Assembly: GCA_033807695.1 (NCBI GenBank)
Contig: CM066301.1
Span: forward strand, 2,542,001-2,606,000
From: Daedaleopsis sinensis
Lineage: Eukaryota; Basidiomycota; Agaricomycetes; Polyporales; Polyporaceae
Reading direction: 5' to 3'
DNA: 64,000 nt
Position numbers and translations under genes: made by a program. This document shows positions 35,399 to 49,484 of this stretch, one piece after another; position 1 is the first letter of the stretch, and the number at the start of each line of letters is the position of its first letter. Below the pieces are notes generated by a model that worked only from the letters and a program-made list of their open reading frames with translations, was not told the DNA's origin and made no database searches.

Positions 35399-36755
35399 TC
35401 AAATGCCGAAGATGTCGTCGATTTCATCCCGCTTCTTTTTCTTCTTTTTCACCGGTTTCGAGCCGTCTCCGTCAGTCTTCCTGCGTTTCGGCGCGCTGAC
35501 AGGTGTGACGATAGGAATTGTGGTGGCGACCATGTGCGATGTTTGAGCTTCTGTAACGTGTGAGCGATGGGATGTGAGTACTTGAGTGTGGATCATGACG
35601 ACCGCCCATTTCACATACCGGTGGACAGCTCATTAGAAAGCGAAAAGGCCCTCTCATGCCGAACTGAGTTGATACGTCCAATCGTTGTTGTGTCCAGTAT
35701 TGGGGTAGACGCGGCTGGCTTCCTTTCAGTGGCCACAAGCAGGGGACGGGCGAGGGTATCTCCTAGGTCTTCGTCGTGCGCGTCGGTCGCGGTGGGCCCC
35801 GCACCTAACGCTGGTTTGGGTTGTGTCGAGGGGACGGCAGCGGTCAAACCAGTGGTCTCATGGTCCGCTTTGGTCAGTAGCATCTTCACCGAGTTGGCTT
35901 CAGATGGCTACAAATAGGACAGTCAACACGACTTGCGTCCTCCGGTTGAGGTGTAAGAAAAACATACATACATATAGTGCTGTCAGGACTTTGTGGCCGG
36001 CGGACCAAGCAGCCTCGAGCGCAGACCTTACTTCCGACAGAAGGAGACTCATGCGCGAAGCAAGGGCGGCAAGCACGAGAATGAACTGCAGAAATGCGCC
36101 TGTCTGCATCATGAGCGTGAACGACCTGCGCGCGGAGGTCAACACGATCTACGTGACCGCAATGGCGGAAACACGCACTCATAGGCACCCACAAGGCGTT
36201 CTCGTGCCTGTGCATCGACATGAGCTCACGTTTGTGTCCCCGCAGTGCGCACAACGGCTCGCACTCACTCGGTCGATGAGCACACAGCACGCGCTGCATC
36301 TCTCCAGCACGAATAACAGGACTCGTCCGTCTGGATAATGGGTCCACGGACCTTTTAGGACCTTCGCACTGCGCACATTCAACACACGGCTCGCTTAGAC
36401 TGGGGCCATCTCAGGCCACGACTCACGTTCGCGAAGAAGGCTCGCCCCAAAACGACAGCCGGAGGCTTTCGACGACGTCGTCGATGTGCATCTCGTCGAC
36501 CCGCTCGCCGAGCTTCCGCATCTCAGCGACGCGTTGCCAGAACAGAGCCGTGCGGTGCTGGTTTTTGCCCTTGTAGTACAACCTCTCCAGGACCTGGAGT
36601 TCCGTTCGGTGGCTTGAGAGGGCCGCCTGGAGCCGGCGCGAGCATGCTTTGAGCTGCTTCAGAACGGCATCGACAGTAGGGTATTTCTCAGCTTCGAGTG
36701 AAGACCGTTGGGCGCATTTCAGAGCGGGAGGCGGGACATGTCGACGAGGCACCAT
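35399..36755 (-). CDS. NEPRO / RMP1-like nucleolar protein
   Basis: Putative RNase MRP/P-associated nucleolar protein. The N-terminal module LQVLERLYYKGKNQHRTALF...WQRVAEMRKLGERVDEMHID (about residues 45-90) has the helix and KNQHR signature of the NEPRO N-terminal/RMP1 family. A central hydrophobic helix (MMQTGAFLQFILVLAALASR) aligns with the middle of animal NEPRO, and the extreme C-terminus KKKKKRDEIDDIFGI matches the DDIDDIF ending of animal NEPRO. The start is ATG 36755 (MVPRRHVPPPALKCAQ); the upstream in-frame GTG is not used. Three or four exons, about 330 residues. The 178-bp gap to AP-1 beta makes a compact divergent promoter. The call rests on remembered family features. Confidence 0.7.
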
Positions 36756-36868
36756 CGTGGTACGCACTGGTGTCGCTCAGATGGATTGTGCGAGGAAGGA
36801 GCAAGGTACGATCGGGCGCTTCCGCCCGGACCAGCTTCCTCCTCTTCCCCATCCCGCGGGACTTTGAC

Positions 36869-36874
36869 TATATA
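36869..36874 (+). promoter_or_regulatory. TATA box of AP-1 beta gene
   Basis: TATATA 60-65 bp upstream of the ATG at 36934, inside the 178-bp divergent promoter shared with the NEPRO-like gene. Confidence 0.4.
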
Positions 36875-36933
36875 CCCCCTCACAACTTCCGAGTCCATTG
36901 CACAGCCCGACTTGAGGCCTAAGCTCGACCAGT

Positions 36934-39604
36934 ATGAGCGGACAAGGCGGCCAAGATGCCAAGTTCTTCCAGCGAGGCAAGATCCAGGTGCGCGATCTCG
37001 TCTGTCCGCTGTCGGGGGCGCGGGGTCCGACCGTGACGCGTGCAGGAATTCCGCGCGGAGCTCGAGGCGGCGGAAACCAAGGACAAGAAGTTCACAAAGC
37101 GGAAGACGGTGCTGAAGAAGATCGTGGCCAACATCACGATGGGCAACGACAGTGAGTCGGTGTCCGCCATGGACGGTGCGCACGCTTACGGAATCGGCTT
37201 GGGACAGTGTCGCCCCTGTTCACCGACGTCGTGCAGAGCCTCGGGACGCCATTGCTGGAGATTAAGAAGAGTGCGTGCCTCTTACAGTGCCTGGGGCTCA
37301 CCGGTCCTCATTGTCATCGACGCACCCAGTGGTGTACCTCTTCCTCGTGTGCTACGGTCGTCAGAAGGCCGACCAGTTGCACCTGGTCATCCCAAGCTTC
37401 CTACAGGTACGTGGTGCTCGCGCGGTGCTCACTTCATGGAATTGTTGACAATGTTCAGGACTGTAACGATCGCAATCCCCTAGTCCGCGCCCTCGCCATC
37501 CGCACTATGTCCTATATACCCACTCCCATCGTCACCGAGGCCCTCACGGAACAGCTAAGACACTGTCTCAAGGACCGTGACCCATACGTGCGCAAGACCG
37601 CCGCCATTTGTGTTGCGAAGCTCTACACCGCCGACCCACGGAAAGCGGAGAAGGGCGGCTTCGTGGAGATGCTACGGGACCTGCTGCTCGACTCGAATGC
37701 GACGGTCGTAGCGAATGCAGTCGCGGCGCTTTCGGAGATCGGGGACCGCCAAGACGGTGTTATCTTCAAGCTCAATCTGACGGTAGCGAACAAGCTGCTC
37801 ACAGCATTGGGTGAAAGCTCAGAGTACGTCTTCCCCTAGCTTGCTTCCAATCACCACAGCACACTAAACAGGGTGTGTCAGATGGGGAACCATCTACATC
37901 CTAGACTCGCTATTACGATACGTCCCTGAACGGCATGTCGACGCGGAGATGATGGCAGAACGTGTCATCGTACAGTTAAACCACGCCAATTCTGCAGTAG
38001 TCCTCACGGCGATCAAAGTCCTCCTATATCTCATGAATTACATGGAGAACCGCAAACTCATGGATTACATCTGCAAGAAGATGGGCCCTCCTCTCGGTAA
38101 GTTTGTAGCACAAGTTGTAGACTCTGCGATTCACCTGCTTCCAGTCACGCTACTTTCCTCTGGCCCTGAAGTGCAATATGTCGCACTGCGGAATATTCTC
38201 CTCATCATTCAGAGAAGACCGGCGGTGCTCAAGAACGACGTCAAGGTCTTCTTCTGCAAGTACAACGACCCAATATACGTCAAACTTGCCAAGCTTGAGA
38301 TCATGTATCGTCTAGCACGAGAAGAGAACGCGAGAGAAGTCCTCGCGGAGCTCCAGGAGTAAGTGTTCGGAACGCCTGTATCGCGAATTTGTTATCTTAA
38401 CGTCATAAAGGTACGCGTCTGAGGTGGACGTCGACTTCGTTCGCAAAGCGGTACGGTCTATCGGTCGCCTTGCTATCAAGGTTCAACCAGCAGCGGATTC
38501 GTGTATACAAGCGCTACTGGACCTCATCGAAACGAAGGTGTCCTATGTCGTGCAGGAAGCGGTCATCGTCATCAAGGACGTGTTCCGGCGATACCCAGGC
38601 AAATACGAGGGGATCATTCCCAAGCTTTGTGAACACCTTGACCTGCTCGACGAGCCAGAGTCGAAAGCGGCCGTAATCTGGATCATCGGCCAGTTTGCCA
38701 ACCGCATTGACAACGCTGATGAGCTCATGGATGATCTCACGTACACCTTCTTGGAGGAGCCCACGGAGGTTAGGAGACCCTTGCATGCCCGTGATGGCTG
38801 ATTCTAACTCTGAAATACAGGTACAATTGGCGTTGCTAAGCGCTGCGGTCAAGCTGTTCATCTACAAGGCGCACTCGGACACCACAAAAGCGCTCGTTCA
38901 CAAAGTCCTGAAGTGGGCGACGGAAGAAGTCGACAACCCTGATCTGCGTGACCGAGGTTTCATGTACTGGCGCATGCTTGCAATCAACCCCGCCGTCGCG
39001 GGCGAAATCGTCTTGGCCGAGAAGCCTGCGATCACCACAGACGCCGACCGCATGGACAGAGGTGCCCTCGACCAACTGCTCCTGCACACCGGAACCTTGG
39101 GCAGCATCTATCACAAGAATCCGGAGGTACGATGTCCCTCGTTTCGTTCACAGCATGAGTCTCATTCGAGATTCGACGCAGACATTTATCCGCAACGCGA
39201 CCGGCAAGGCGCTCACAGATAGTCCTGCGCTGAACCAGCTCTCCCGACAAGTCCTCGTCCCTATCAGCCGCCCCCACATGCCTCCTCCTGCTGTTGTGGT
39301 CCCGGGCCCCGGTCCTTCGGAGCCGTCACAGGCGGGCCCCGCGACAGAGAACCTCGTACAAACGGACGAAGAGCAGCCTGCCCAGAACGGTGCTCAGAAC
39401 GGAACTCAGAACGGGGAACACGCTGACCTCATGGCTACGAGTGCATCTCAGGATCCTTCGAGCAACGAGGGCGACGACGACGACGGCTCCGTGTCCGCGC
39501 CTACCTCGGCGGCGGACCCATACGCAGGGCTCGACAGCGCGTTTGGAGGCTACATGGCGGACGAGCCTCGACCACAGAACAAGGACCTGCTGGATATGAT
39601 ATGA
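36934..39604 (+). CDS. APL2: AP-1 complex subunit beta (beta-adaptin)
   Basis: Large subunit of the clathrin adaptor for trans-Golgi/endosome traffic. Start ATG 36934 ([20 protein letters not shown]). The armadillo trunk reads cleanly across about nine introns: [117 protein letters not shown] and [20 protein letters not shown]. It ends in an acidic, Ala/Gln/Asn-rich hinge and finishes [14 protein letters not shown], with no appendage (ear) domain, giving roughly 725 residues like yeast Apl2. The hinge has a short QNG repeat (about 39375-39420). Confidence 0.94.
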
Positions 39605-39840
39605 CGATGCTATCGATGGACATTGCTTGTATAATATACTATGGATGTACTGTGTACACCGATGATCTTCGCAGACCTTCATACCTCAAACGCCTGCCAT
39701 TCGACTTGCTAGCTGAAGAAGACGCAGCTAGTAGTAGGTGCGTTTTGACAAACCACATCTCACAACCATATCTTGAGGGTGTTCTTTGCTAGCGAAGCTT
39801 ATCGTACACAATTACTAACTTCTCGAGGTGCTTCGGCTTC

Positions 39841-41681
<1,841 letters not shown>

Positions 41682-42459
41682 AAATGACGACGGGGCCGGC
41701 TTGGAGGCTTTATGTATCACGAGGCCCAGCGGGCGCGCATTGCGCAATTGCGTACGTGTGTTCGTTCTGGCCCAAATCTAGATGAGCCTGAGCTACGACT
41801 AACGTGAAGCCTGGAATTGGGAACATACCGGGTACCGGGATCCAGAACGTTCTGTATGTGAGCTTGTGAGTAGACATGGTTCCCGTCATACCTATACGAC
41901 TTGCATCTTTTTGACTATAACGTTTTTTCTCCGCTGGTCTAGTACTACGGTAGGCGCGAGCGGCTTATGTGACATTGGTTGGACAGATACATCTTCGACT
42001 TACTCTTAAGGCCAAAGTTCGTCAGCGTGAACTTTCCAATCCTCTTGCCAACCCTTTACTGAGACTTGCTGTAGGTGGCCGGGTGGTGGTACACTAGCAG
42101 GCTCCGAGTCCGATTATATTTAGGTTGACCGTTACTGTAGGGGTAGAAGCGCCTGTAATACCGAAGCGGCCCGCTCGGAGTAGAACGCGTCCAACGTGAC
42201 CGCGTCCGATGAACGGAGGCGCGCAGCCCATCAGCTTCGACGCGAAGGGACCGAGTCGGAGTCCGGCTCAACGCTCTTCTGACCTTCCAATGCGTTCCTG
42301 AAGTGCTCTGTGAAGACTCTTGGCCACCGGCTAGTGTTCAACCGCAACATAAAAACTAGAGGCACTTGATGGGCATCATGTCGTACGGTCTGACCCCGGA
42401 CCTGACCTACACCCATCCCTGAACTCGGAGTCTCCGAGTCGCAAACAGGCTCGACAAAG
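41682..42459. other. Divergent intergenic region, fumarate reductase / GH43
   Basis: 778 bp containing both promoters. A 12-bp perfect palindrome CAGAACGTTCTG (41843-41854) lies 162 bp upstream of the fumarate reductase start and includes a GAAnnTTC heat-shock-element dyad. No coding feature recognised. Confidence 0.45.
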
Positions 42460-44489
42460 ATGCTGCTCAAAACTTTGCTGTCAGTGCTCATTCTCGCGGT
42501 GGGCGCTATTGCACAGGCGGGCATTCGTGATGGAGACTGGAGCTGGATCGCGCCAGGCGGATTGTGGCTCGACACTGACGGTACGCCATCATTCTTATAT
42601 TCAAGTTGTCGGACCTGACGCGCTCAATGACAGGCAACGCGATCCAGGCGCATGCAGGAGGTATCGTGAAGGACAAGGACATGTGGTATTGGATTGGGCA
42701 GGACGAGGGCACCGACACGGACCGCCCACTCAACTCGGGCTTCAACCTGTACAGCAGCAAGGACCTTGTCGACTGGAAGTTCCTTGGCCAGCCTATGTAA
42801 GTCCACCCTCATCAAATTGATTCTCATCTTACCCACCTACTCTCGCACTTCTCCTAGGTCACCTAAGGAGGGTGATCCCAACTTCGGCCCCGACCAAGTC
42901 GCAGAACGTCCCAAGCTCATCTATTCGCCTACCATCAAGCAGTGGGTGGTAAGTACTTTGAGCTTGATTCTGAACGTTCGTTGCGACTCACGCATGATTG
43001 TCCAGCTTTGGTGGCACAGTGACGATGCATCCTACGGTTCTCTTACCCAGTCGGTGGCGTTGTCGCCGAACATTACTGGGCCGTACACGTACTACGCGAC
43101 GTACAAGCCTCTGGGAAGCGATGTATGTAGTTCACCAAGACATATCGACGTGATAGAGAACCTTACGGAAGTACGCAGTCGCAAGATTTCGGTCTGTTCC
43201 AGGACGATAATGGGGTAGCATATACTTTATATTCTACTGGAGACCAGACACGCGACAATAAGATCACGCGTCTGAACGCCAACTTCACCGCCCCGGAAGA
43301 GGAGGTCTACACGTTCAACGGTATGTCTATAGTCAGTGTTTTAGTGCATTCACTCCTTTATGCTGTTTCGGTTCGCTAGACATTGATTTGGAAGCCCCCA
43401 TGATTGGTATGTACCGTCTTAGTGTCTATAGACATTGCGGCTCATCTGATCTTCATCCAGTACGCACTCCTACAAGCTACTACATTGTCATGAGCCACAA
43501 GACCGGCTACCGCCCCAACAGTGCGTATGGGCAGTGGCACGTCATATTGCGCTCTCTGCTCACCTCTATGCAGATGTTGTCGCCTACCGTGCCAAGTCCC
43601 TGACCGGACCCTGGAGTCAGCCGGTGCCCATCGCGCCTCTCGGGACGCGCACCTTTTCCTCGCAGTCACTGCTCAACATACGCGTCCAGGGCACGAGGCA
43701 GACTTCGTACATCTACGTTGGCGACTCCTGGAGCGGAACAGGGTCCGAGCTCGGCGAGTCGCGATACCTCTGGCTCCCGAGCACGATCGACGAGCGCAAG
43801 GGCACATTCAGCATCGATTGGTACGACCTGTGGGCGGTCAACATCAAGACGGGCGAGTGGAAGGGCGTGAAGGAAAGCCAGGGGAGAGTATATGAGGCAG
43901 AGGATGGTGTTGTTGCGGGTTCGGCCTGGAAACAAGAATGTGTGAGTAGCTGTTCCTCACTAGTCGAGTCAATACTAACGGGACAACACGTAGGCTGTCT
44001 GTTCCGGGCTGAGGATTGTGACGGGTATCCAGGGCGTGAACAACACACTCACGATCCGCAACATCCGCGGCACTGGCCAGCCGCAGTGGGTCTCCTTCTG
44101 GTATATTAACAAGGACGACATGGGCTACGGCGACCAGCCTGGTATGTACATGCTAAGGTTCCTTCCGCGGTCACCGACTGAAAGCTAAAAATGCTAGGCG
44201 GCTCTCCCGACCGCCTCGGCTCGCCTTGGAAGCTGCGCCGTGTCGCGTCGGTCTCGGTTAACGGGGGCGAGCCCGTGCAGTTCCGCCAGCGCGACTCGAA
44301 CAAAGGCATTCTTCTCTCCGCCCCATTGAAGATCACGTTCAAGAAGGGCTACAACAACTACCTCACCATCGGTGGCTATGACGGCGGTGCGTGGTATCCT
44401 TCCAGAGTTCAGACTGAAGGTTGATTGTGAGGCCATTTGGACTAGACCAAGCAGCCGACTTGGACAGAATCGTGGTGTACGATATCTAA
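42460..44489 (+). CDS. Secreted GH43 exo-beta-1,3-galactanase with C-terminal CBM35-like domain
   Basis: Releases galactose from the beta-1,3-galactan backbone of arabinogalactan proteins; secreted plant-polysaccharide enzyme. ATG 42460 starts a signal peptide (MLLKTLLSVLILAVGAIAQA). Five-bladed GH43 segments follow: IQAHAGGIVKDKDMWYWIGQ, VAERPKLIYSPTIKQWV|LWWHSDD, FQDDNGVAYTLYSTGDQTRD, DLEAPMI, YYIVMSHKTGYRPN and GTRTFSSQSLLN. The C-terminus is beta-rich and CBM35-like: VYEAEDGVVAG, VNNTLTIRNIRGTGQPQWVS, RRVASVSVNGGEPVQF. The final join GYDG|DQAADLDRIVVYDI ends at 44489. Layout and motifs match subfamily 24 enzymes such as the Phanerochaete 1,3Gal43A. About ten exons. Confidence 0.88.
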
Positions 44490-45148
44490 TGGATACTATT
44501 CAAGGCCGTGTTCTGGGTTACATCATAATTCCCTCTTCAAACAACGTAGTACTGAGTAGCCTGGGTAAGGTAAAGTTGTTGGGAAGGCGGTCTGAGCTAG
44601 GGTACTCGATATTCGCTGAAGTATGCACCTAATACAGCAGCGGCGGGGAGCCCTGCATATTGCATACCTCTTCGCCAGCATGAGCAGCTGCACCCCACCA
44701 TCGTATCGTCACTGAAGGTTCCTCGGATTAGAGCAAGGTGAGCGCGTTCACGTCCATACATCCGCCGTGAGGACACAGTTTGGCTAGACCAGTGATCCGG
44801 GTGTTGGCCTGCGATCAATCTCATCCATCAGCTCGATGCGCCATTCAGTCTTGTTTACGTGCACTCTTTCTTGCTCAGGAATGCACAGAATTTGAACCTG
44901 AAGTATGTCCCCTCGCACTAGATTTCGTACGGCTGGCAGACTCGAGATAGACGCATTCGATAGCAGCTACAGTCCCGTGTTTCGCTCGTCACCATGCTTT
45001 GTAGCATAAGCCATATGACACACACACAGCGGTAGCAAGCTCCAGGTCCGATCCAAGTGAATTAAAGCAAGAAGCTAAATGTAGAGTAACAGACAAAAAC
45101 ATCGAGTATGGCAAGACGCACGCATATGCTTGATAGACTGCGCGTGTA
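44490..45148. other. Convergent tail region, GH43 / F-box-like
   Basis: 659 bp between two stop codons, relatively AT-rich. Expected to hold 3' UTRs. I see no coding, repeat or RNA feature. Confidence 0.5.
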
Positions 45149-47798
45149 CTAGAATTGTATTAAGTCGTCATCCAATAACCAAAAGTCATCATCGGGATCG
45201 ATGTCAGGGTCGAATTCGAATCCGTGGTCCCAAGGCGCCTCCTCGTTGAGGAAATCGAGGTCGGTCTGGGCATAGGCTGCGCTGACCTTTCCTGTCTTCA
45301 AGTACCGTTTAAGGTAGACAGCAGGTAGGTGAATGGAGAGTGCCTCAGGCCGCGAGTCTGGATGAAGGTAAGTATGCTCCGTAACAATGTACTTGTCGGC
45401 CTGGATGTCGTGTCTGATAACGGCGTGAGTCGACGTCCTGATAATGAATACAACAGCCAGAACTCGAAACTAACCGCTTGTTGAGATGTAGCATCATGCT
45501 TGCCCGACGCGCGGTGAAGTCGCAGTAGTGGCAACCATGAGTCAACTTGCCTTGGTCGACTAAATCAACGCGCCGGTTGCGTTCATCTTCGACTTTGGAG
45601 ACTTCCGATCTCTCTTTTCCCGAGATGCGCTCCCATTGGGGAGTCCCATACGAGTTATCAACGGTATGAGCGAGCTAGTTGTAACAATGACAATCAGACT
45701 GAAGCGAGCAAGTGATGCCAAGAAGAAACTTACTGCACGAACGCAATCGTAAACTTCCACCGGTTGATATTCCCCACCGGAGTCGTAGTTGTCGAAAAAT
45801 AACCCCAATATCAACGCTGGTCCCCCCTTCCTAGTCAACCGTGTCTCGCATTTGGCAGCTTCTTGGTGCGTGGCCTGATTTGGATCCAACCCGCAAGCTT
45901 TGAGGATAGGACGGAAATGGGTAACACCCTCAGTGGAGAACTTCAAGCAGTGGGCGCCCCACACGTCCTGAGCATGATTCGGGTGCCAGTATGATCGAAC
46001 GGCTTCGAGGTACTGTTCTTTTGCGCTGTGACGGGAGACCCTGAGGCAAGGATGGGCTATCACATTAGGATATGCCAGGTCTTTACGGCCGCAGGAAATG
46101 CAATGAAATAGTGCTGTGGCGAGTGTAAGGGGGTCGTCGACACCGTCCGGCACCGTCAACGACTGGCGGACCATGGCTGTAAGTTCGTCTTTACGATCCT
46201 GGCGCCATCGAGCGTCTGCAACTTCAAACTTGGCTCGCATAACATCGGAGTCGTTCAAGATCGAAATGTCGCTGTTCTCCGGGACATCCAGGATGGATCG
46301 AAAGTCGGCCATACATGCGAAATCCATTATACGCGGGGAGGCAGGCCAGTCGTCGTCCCTCTTGGTTTCGGGAGGGTGGTATACGTCATATGCCTGAGCA
46401 AACAGCTTGAAATGCTCGTGTAGAACCGCCTTGCGTTCGGCCTCTAGACGCTGAGCTCTGATGCGTTCCATGAATGTGAACACATCATCTCGGATTTTGT
46501 CCCATCCTTGTGAGAGCATTAGAATCTTGATCATATACGTACGTGTGACAACGTACCTCGGTCTGTGAGTAGTTCGGCTTTGGTGGCGAACTTTTCGTCA
46601 GACAGCCTCATGTGCTGAGTACGTGTCATGAGATTGAGCTCGTCATCCCAGCCACCTTGCCGGAGGCGAGCCTCGATCCTAGTTTACAGGAGCTATCATG
46701 GTCACCAGGACTAACAATATCTAAGATTGAACTTACGATTCGAAGCGCTTGGCTCTGATTTGGTCCAGTTCTGCTGATCTCTTGTTCTTTTGGGCTTCCT
46801 TCCAGACTTCAAATTCGCGCGAGGCCTGTGAACAAGAATCAACATATCGAAATGAGAACAATAATGTTGATGAATTACCTGGTCGATTTGCTTGAGCCTT
46901 TCAGCACTTTCTGCCAATAGCGCCTTCTTTCCCTCTAGATCGAGTCCTTGCCACCGTGCTTGGAATCTGTCGACCTCCGGCTTGTGACATAGTGCACTAT
47001 TCCTGTCGACAAGGGCAGGGGGTTAGTGCCCAGCGTCCTCATGTGATGATTGCAGGTCTCAAGCACGCACCCAACGTTTGGGTAAAATGTTGGAAAAAAA
47101 CGCTGCACTTGGCCTCGCCCTACCACGGAGTATATTTCCTGAATGAGGTCTTGAATCGCGCGACGATCTACAACGCTGGGAACTTTATCAGCTAGCAGTC
47201 TCGAAGAACTACATTGTGAAACTTGCCTAATTTGTTTGCAAGTCGGACAGTAGCGCGCAGAAAACACGAAGATAACCGACTGAACGTTTGGTTTGAGACA
47301 GAGCTGGTCGAAGTTATTGTTTGTCCACACAGGGACGTTCAGGGAGCGCACTCACGTGGCAATACGTAAAAAACAAGAGATTAACCATGACAGGCTCGCT
47401 CAGATAGGGCGGACACTTCGGCAAGCCTTCGACGCCTTCCATCGAGGCTTTCCACAATGGCTTCGCAGATATACTCATCAGAAAGGCACGGAAAGACTTG
47501 CTCGTACGCGCCAGGTTCATCAAGTCTTTCGGATGCATTACGGCGAAGATCTAAGACGCGATAGTATAACCGGGCCCGACACAATGTTGGATATTCATGC
47601 GACGCATACCTCCATCAAGATATCCAGAGGCATGTTTGGCATGTCTTTGAGGCCTCCACGGCGACCACGAACATTCCTACGGACGGTTCCGGCTTGATCT
47701 GGTTTTGCGCTGTCTGGGGCCCGGGGTCCTGTATCACTACATGTGCTTGATTGGTCTGCTCGTGTGTTGGATTTCTTGGCCTTTTTGCGTGGAGGCAT
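45149..47798 (-). CDS. Agaricomycete F-box-like protein, function unknown
   Basis: Start ATG 47798 gives a basic leader (MPPRKKAKKSNTRADQ), then an F-box-type segment across an intron: LKDMPNMPLDILMEVCVA|IFAV, MHPKDLMNLARTSKSFRAFL and MSISAKPLWKASMEGVEGLP. F-box proteins bind Skp1 and present substrates to SCF ubiquitin ligases. A Cys pair (ARYCPTCKQIR) follows. A long helical, charged region comes next (ERLKQIDQ, EARLRQGGWDDELNLMTRTQ), then a large exon (45740-46530) including LFHCISCGRKDLAYPNVIAH and CHYCDFTARRASMMLHLNKR, which look zinc-binding. The end is acidic (EFDPDIDPDDDFWLLDDDLI). About 600 residues. Such F-box proteins are a large, fast-evolving family in mushrooms. Substrate unknown. 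Confidence 0.65.
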
Positions 47799-48431
47799 GG
47801 TGTACGGAAGGAAAGGAGTGGTCGAGCTAGGGGAGGAGTATGTTGGGTGTGAGAGGAGACTCTAGTGGGCCACTCGAGTGCCACTCGATGGTGGCAGTGT
47901 GACGGAAGACGCGTCCAGTAACAACCCCACTCGTAACGCGTCTCGCTTGTCACGCTCTTTATTGGCATGACATCATAGATCGCTCGTTAACACGGCTGTG
48001 TGCGTTCCCCAAATCTCTAGAAGTTGCCAAAGAACTACAAAAGTCAAGGGCGCGAGTCGCGATAATCACATAGATCTTCCGTTAAACGTGAAGAGAAGTA
48101 AAAGCTGTCGAAAAAGCCGTTAGTCGAGATAAAAGGTGACTACTTGTAAGCTCGAGCAGTTTTTCGAATAAAATCGGGGCCTAAGGGTTGCCGTGCAACA
48201 TGTAATGCCGGTGACTATATTTATTGTCGACGTGAGCAATCAGTGCTGCTCCGGTAGGAGTGTGCCGCAGCTGGATTGGGAGTACCGGGACGACTTACAC
48301 AAGATCCGTTCGCAAAGCTTCATTGAGCCGATCAGGCTGGATATGGATAAAGACCAATGTGCTAGAGATACAACGATTGCACTGAGTCAGTCCGAACGTC
48401 CTAAAGTTCGAGTAGGTTCTCCAACTCCTGT
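47799..48431. other. Intergenic region between F-box-like and OTU genes
   Basis: 633 bp: promoter of the F-box-like gene (right of 47798) and 3' UTR of the OTU gene. No gene, repeat or RNA recognised; the frame at 48193-48444 is not protein-like. Confidence 0.5.
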
Positions 48432-49484
48432 TCATTCGATTTGAAAGGCAGATTTTATGGAAGTTAGCAGAGATTTAGGTCTTAGAGAATTGTAATGCTA
48501 TTGGAAGACAGTGAGCCAGGCAATCATTCACTATTGAACGGCAAGATCGTACCTCTCCAAGTCCATATAGCCGTCTATGATAGCTGATATACACGATGTT
48601 CTTCTTGTCTGCAGTTGGAGGCATGCCGTCGACCTGAGGTTCATGTACGACAACCGGGGGCGTACCCCCTTGAACGACGTGTATCGGGACATTGAACGCT
48701 CGGCTCAGCGCGAGGATCTCCGGTTCGCCGCCCCACATTGCGGTGTCGCGCATGGTCGTGCAGTACTTGGCGAACTGCTCGCGGGTCATGAGTCCTGGAT
48801 CCGTAGCACCCGCTGCGTCTTCGCCTATCTCGGAGGGCAGGAAAGGAAGGAAGTCGTTCGGATGGCTGTGGATATAATCGGCGGCCGCTATGCGACATGT
48901 CGTGTATGACGCCTTGGACGATGGAAGGACCCCCAGCAGCGCCAGTTGGTCAGCAACTGCCGAGAACAGACAATGGCCGTCTGGATTGATCTGATGAGCA
49001 AAGATTAATCGGGTCTGGAGAAATCCAACGGTGATGCTCTCTATCCACCTCATGCAGGATCAGACCGAGCTCTTCACAAGATCGCTTGATGCTTTCCTCC
49101 TCGGCCTTGGCCTCTTGTTGTAGACGGGCATCCGCGTCCGCGTCCGAAGGGGCATAGCTCCCCGCAAGAGCTGCTGCCTTCTTCACCTATGCTGCCACAG
49201 TCAGCTGCGTACGCTCACAGAATATCAAAACAGATACACACCTGCCTCGCCTTGTATCGGGCTTTGCTGTCTTTCTTCTGGGCCTGGTCAAGTTGTTCGG
49301 CGGCTTGACTGGCATGCATATCGTTCAGGACGGCGGCGGACTGCTGCCGGACGACCTGGTTTTTCGAGTCGAGTTGTGCGAGCAGGTCATCCATCAATGC
49401 GTCGTCGTCGAGGGGATCCTCTGCGAGCGGTGGAGCTGGTGGAGGAGGGGAGAGCATCTTCTTGAGCTTGTTCCTCTTACCCAT
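48432..49484 (-). CDS. OTU2: OTU-family deubiquitinase (OTUD6/Otu2 type)
   Basis: Cysteine protease that removes ubiquitin; yeast Otu2 and human OTUD6B act on ribosomes. Start ATG 49484 (MGKRNKLKKMLSPPPP). The helical, charged N-terminus (AQKKDSKARYKARQVKKAAA, KAEEESIKRSCEELGLILHE) leads to the OTU domain: NPDGHCLFSAVADQLALLG (catalytic Asp and Cys), AADYIHSHPNDFLPFLP, FAKYCTTMRDTAMWGGEPEI and LSRAFNVPIHVVQGG. The catalytic His lies in IVYISYHRRLYGLGE|HYNSLR, which forms only if the last intron (about 48496-48554) is removed. The protein then runs on to SAFQIE with the stop at 48432. About 305 residues. Confidence 0.92.
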
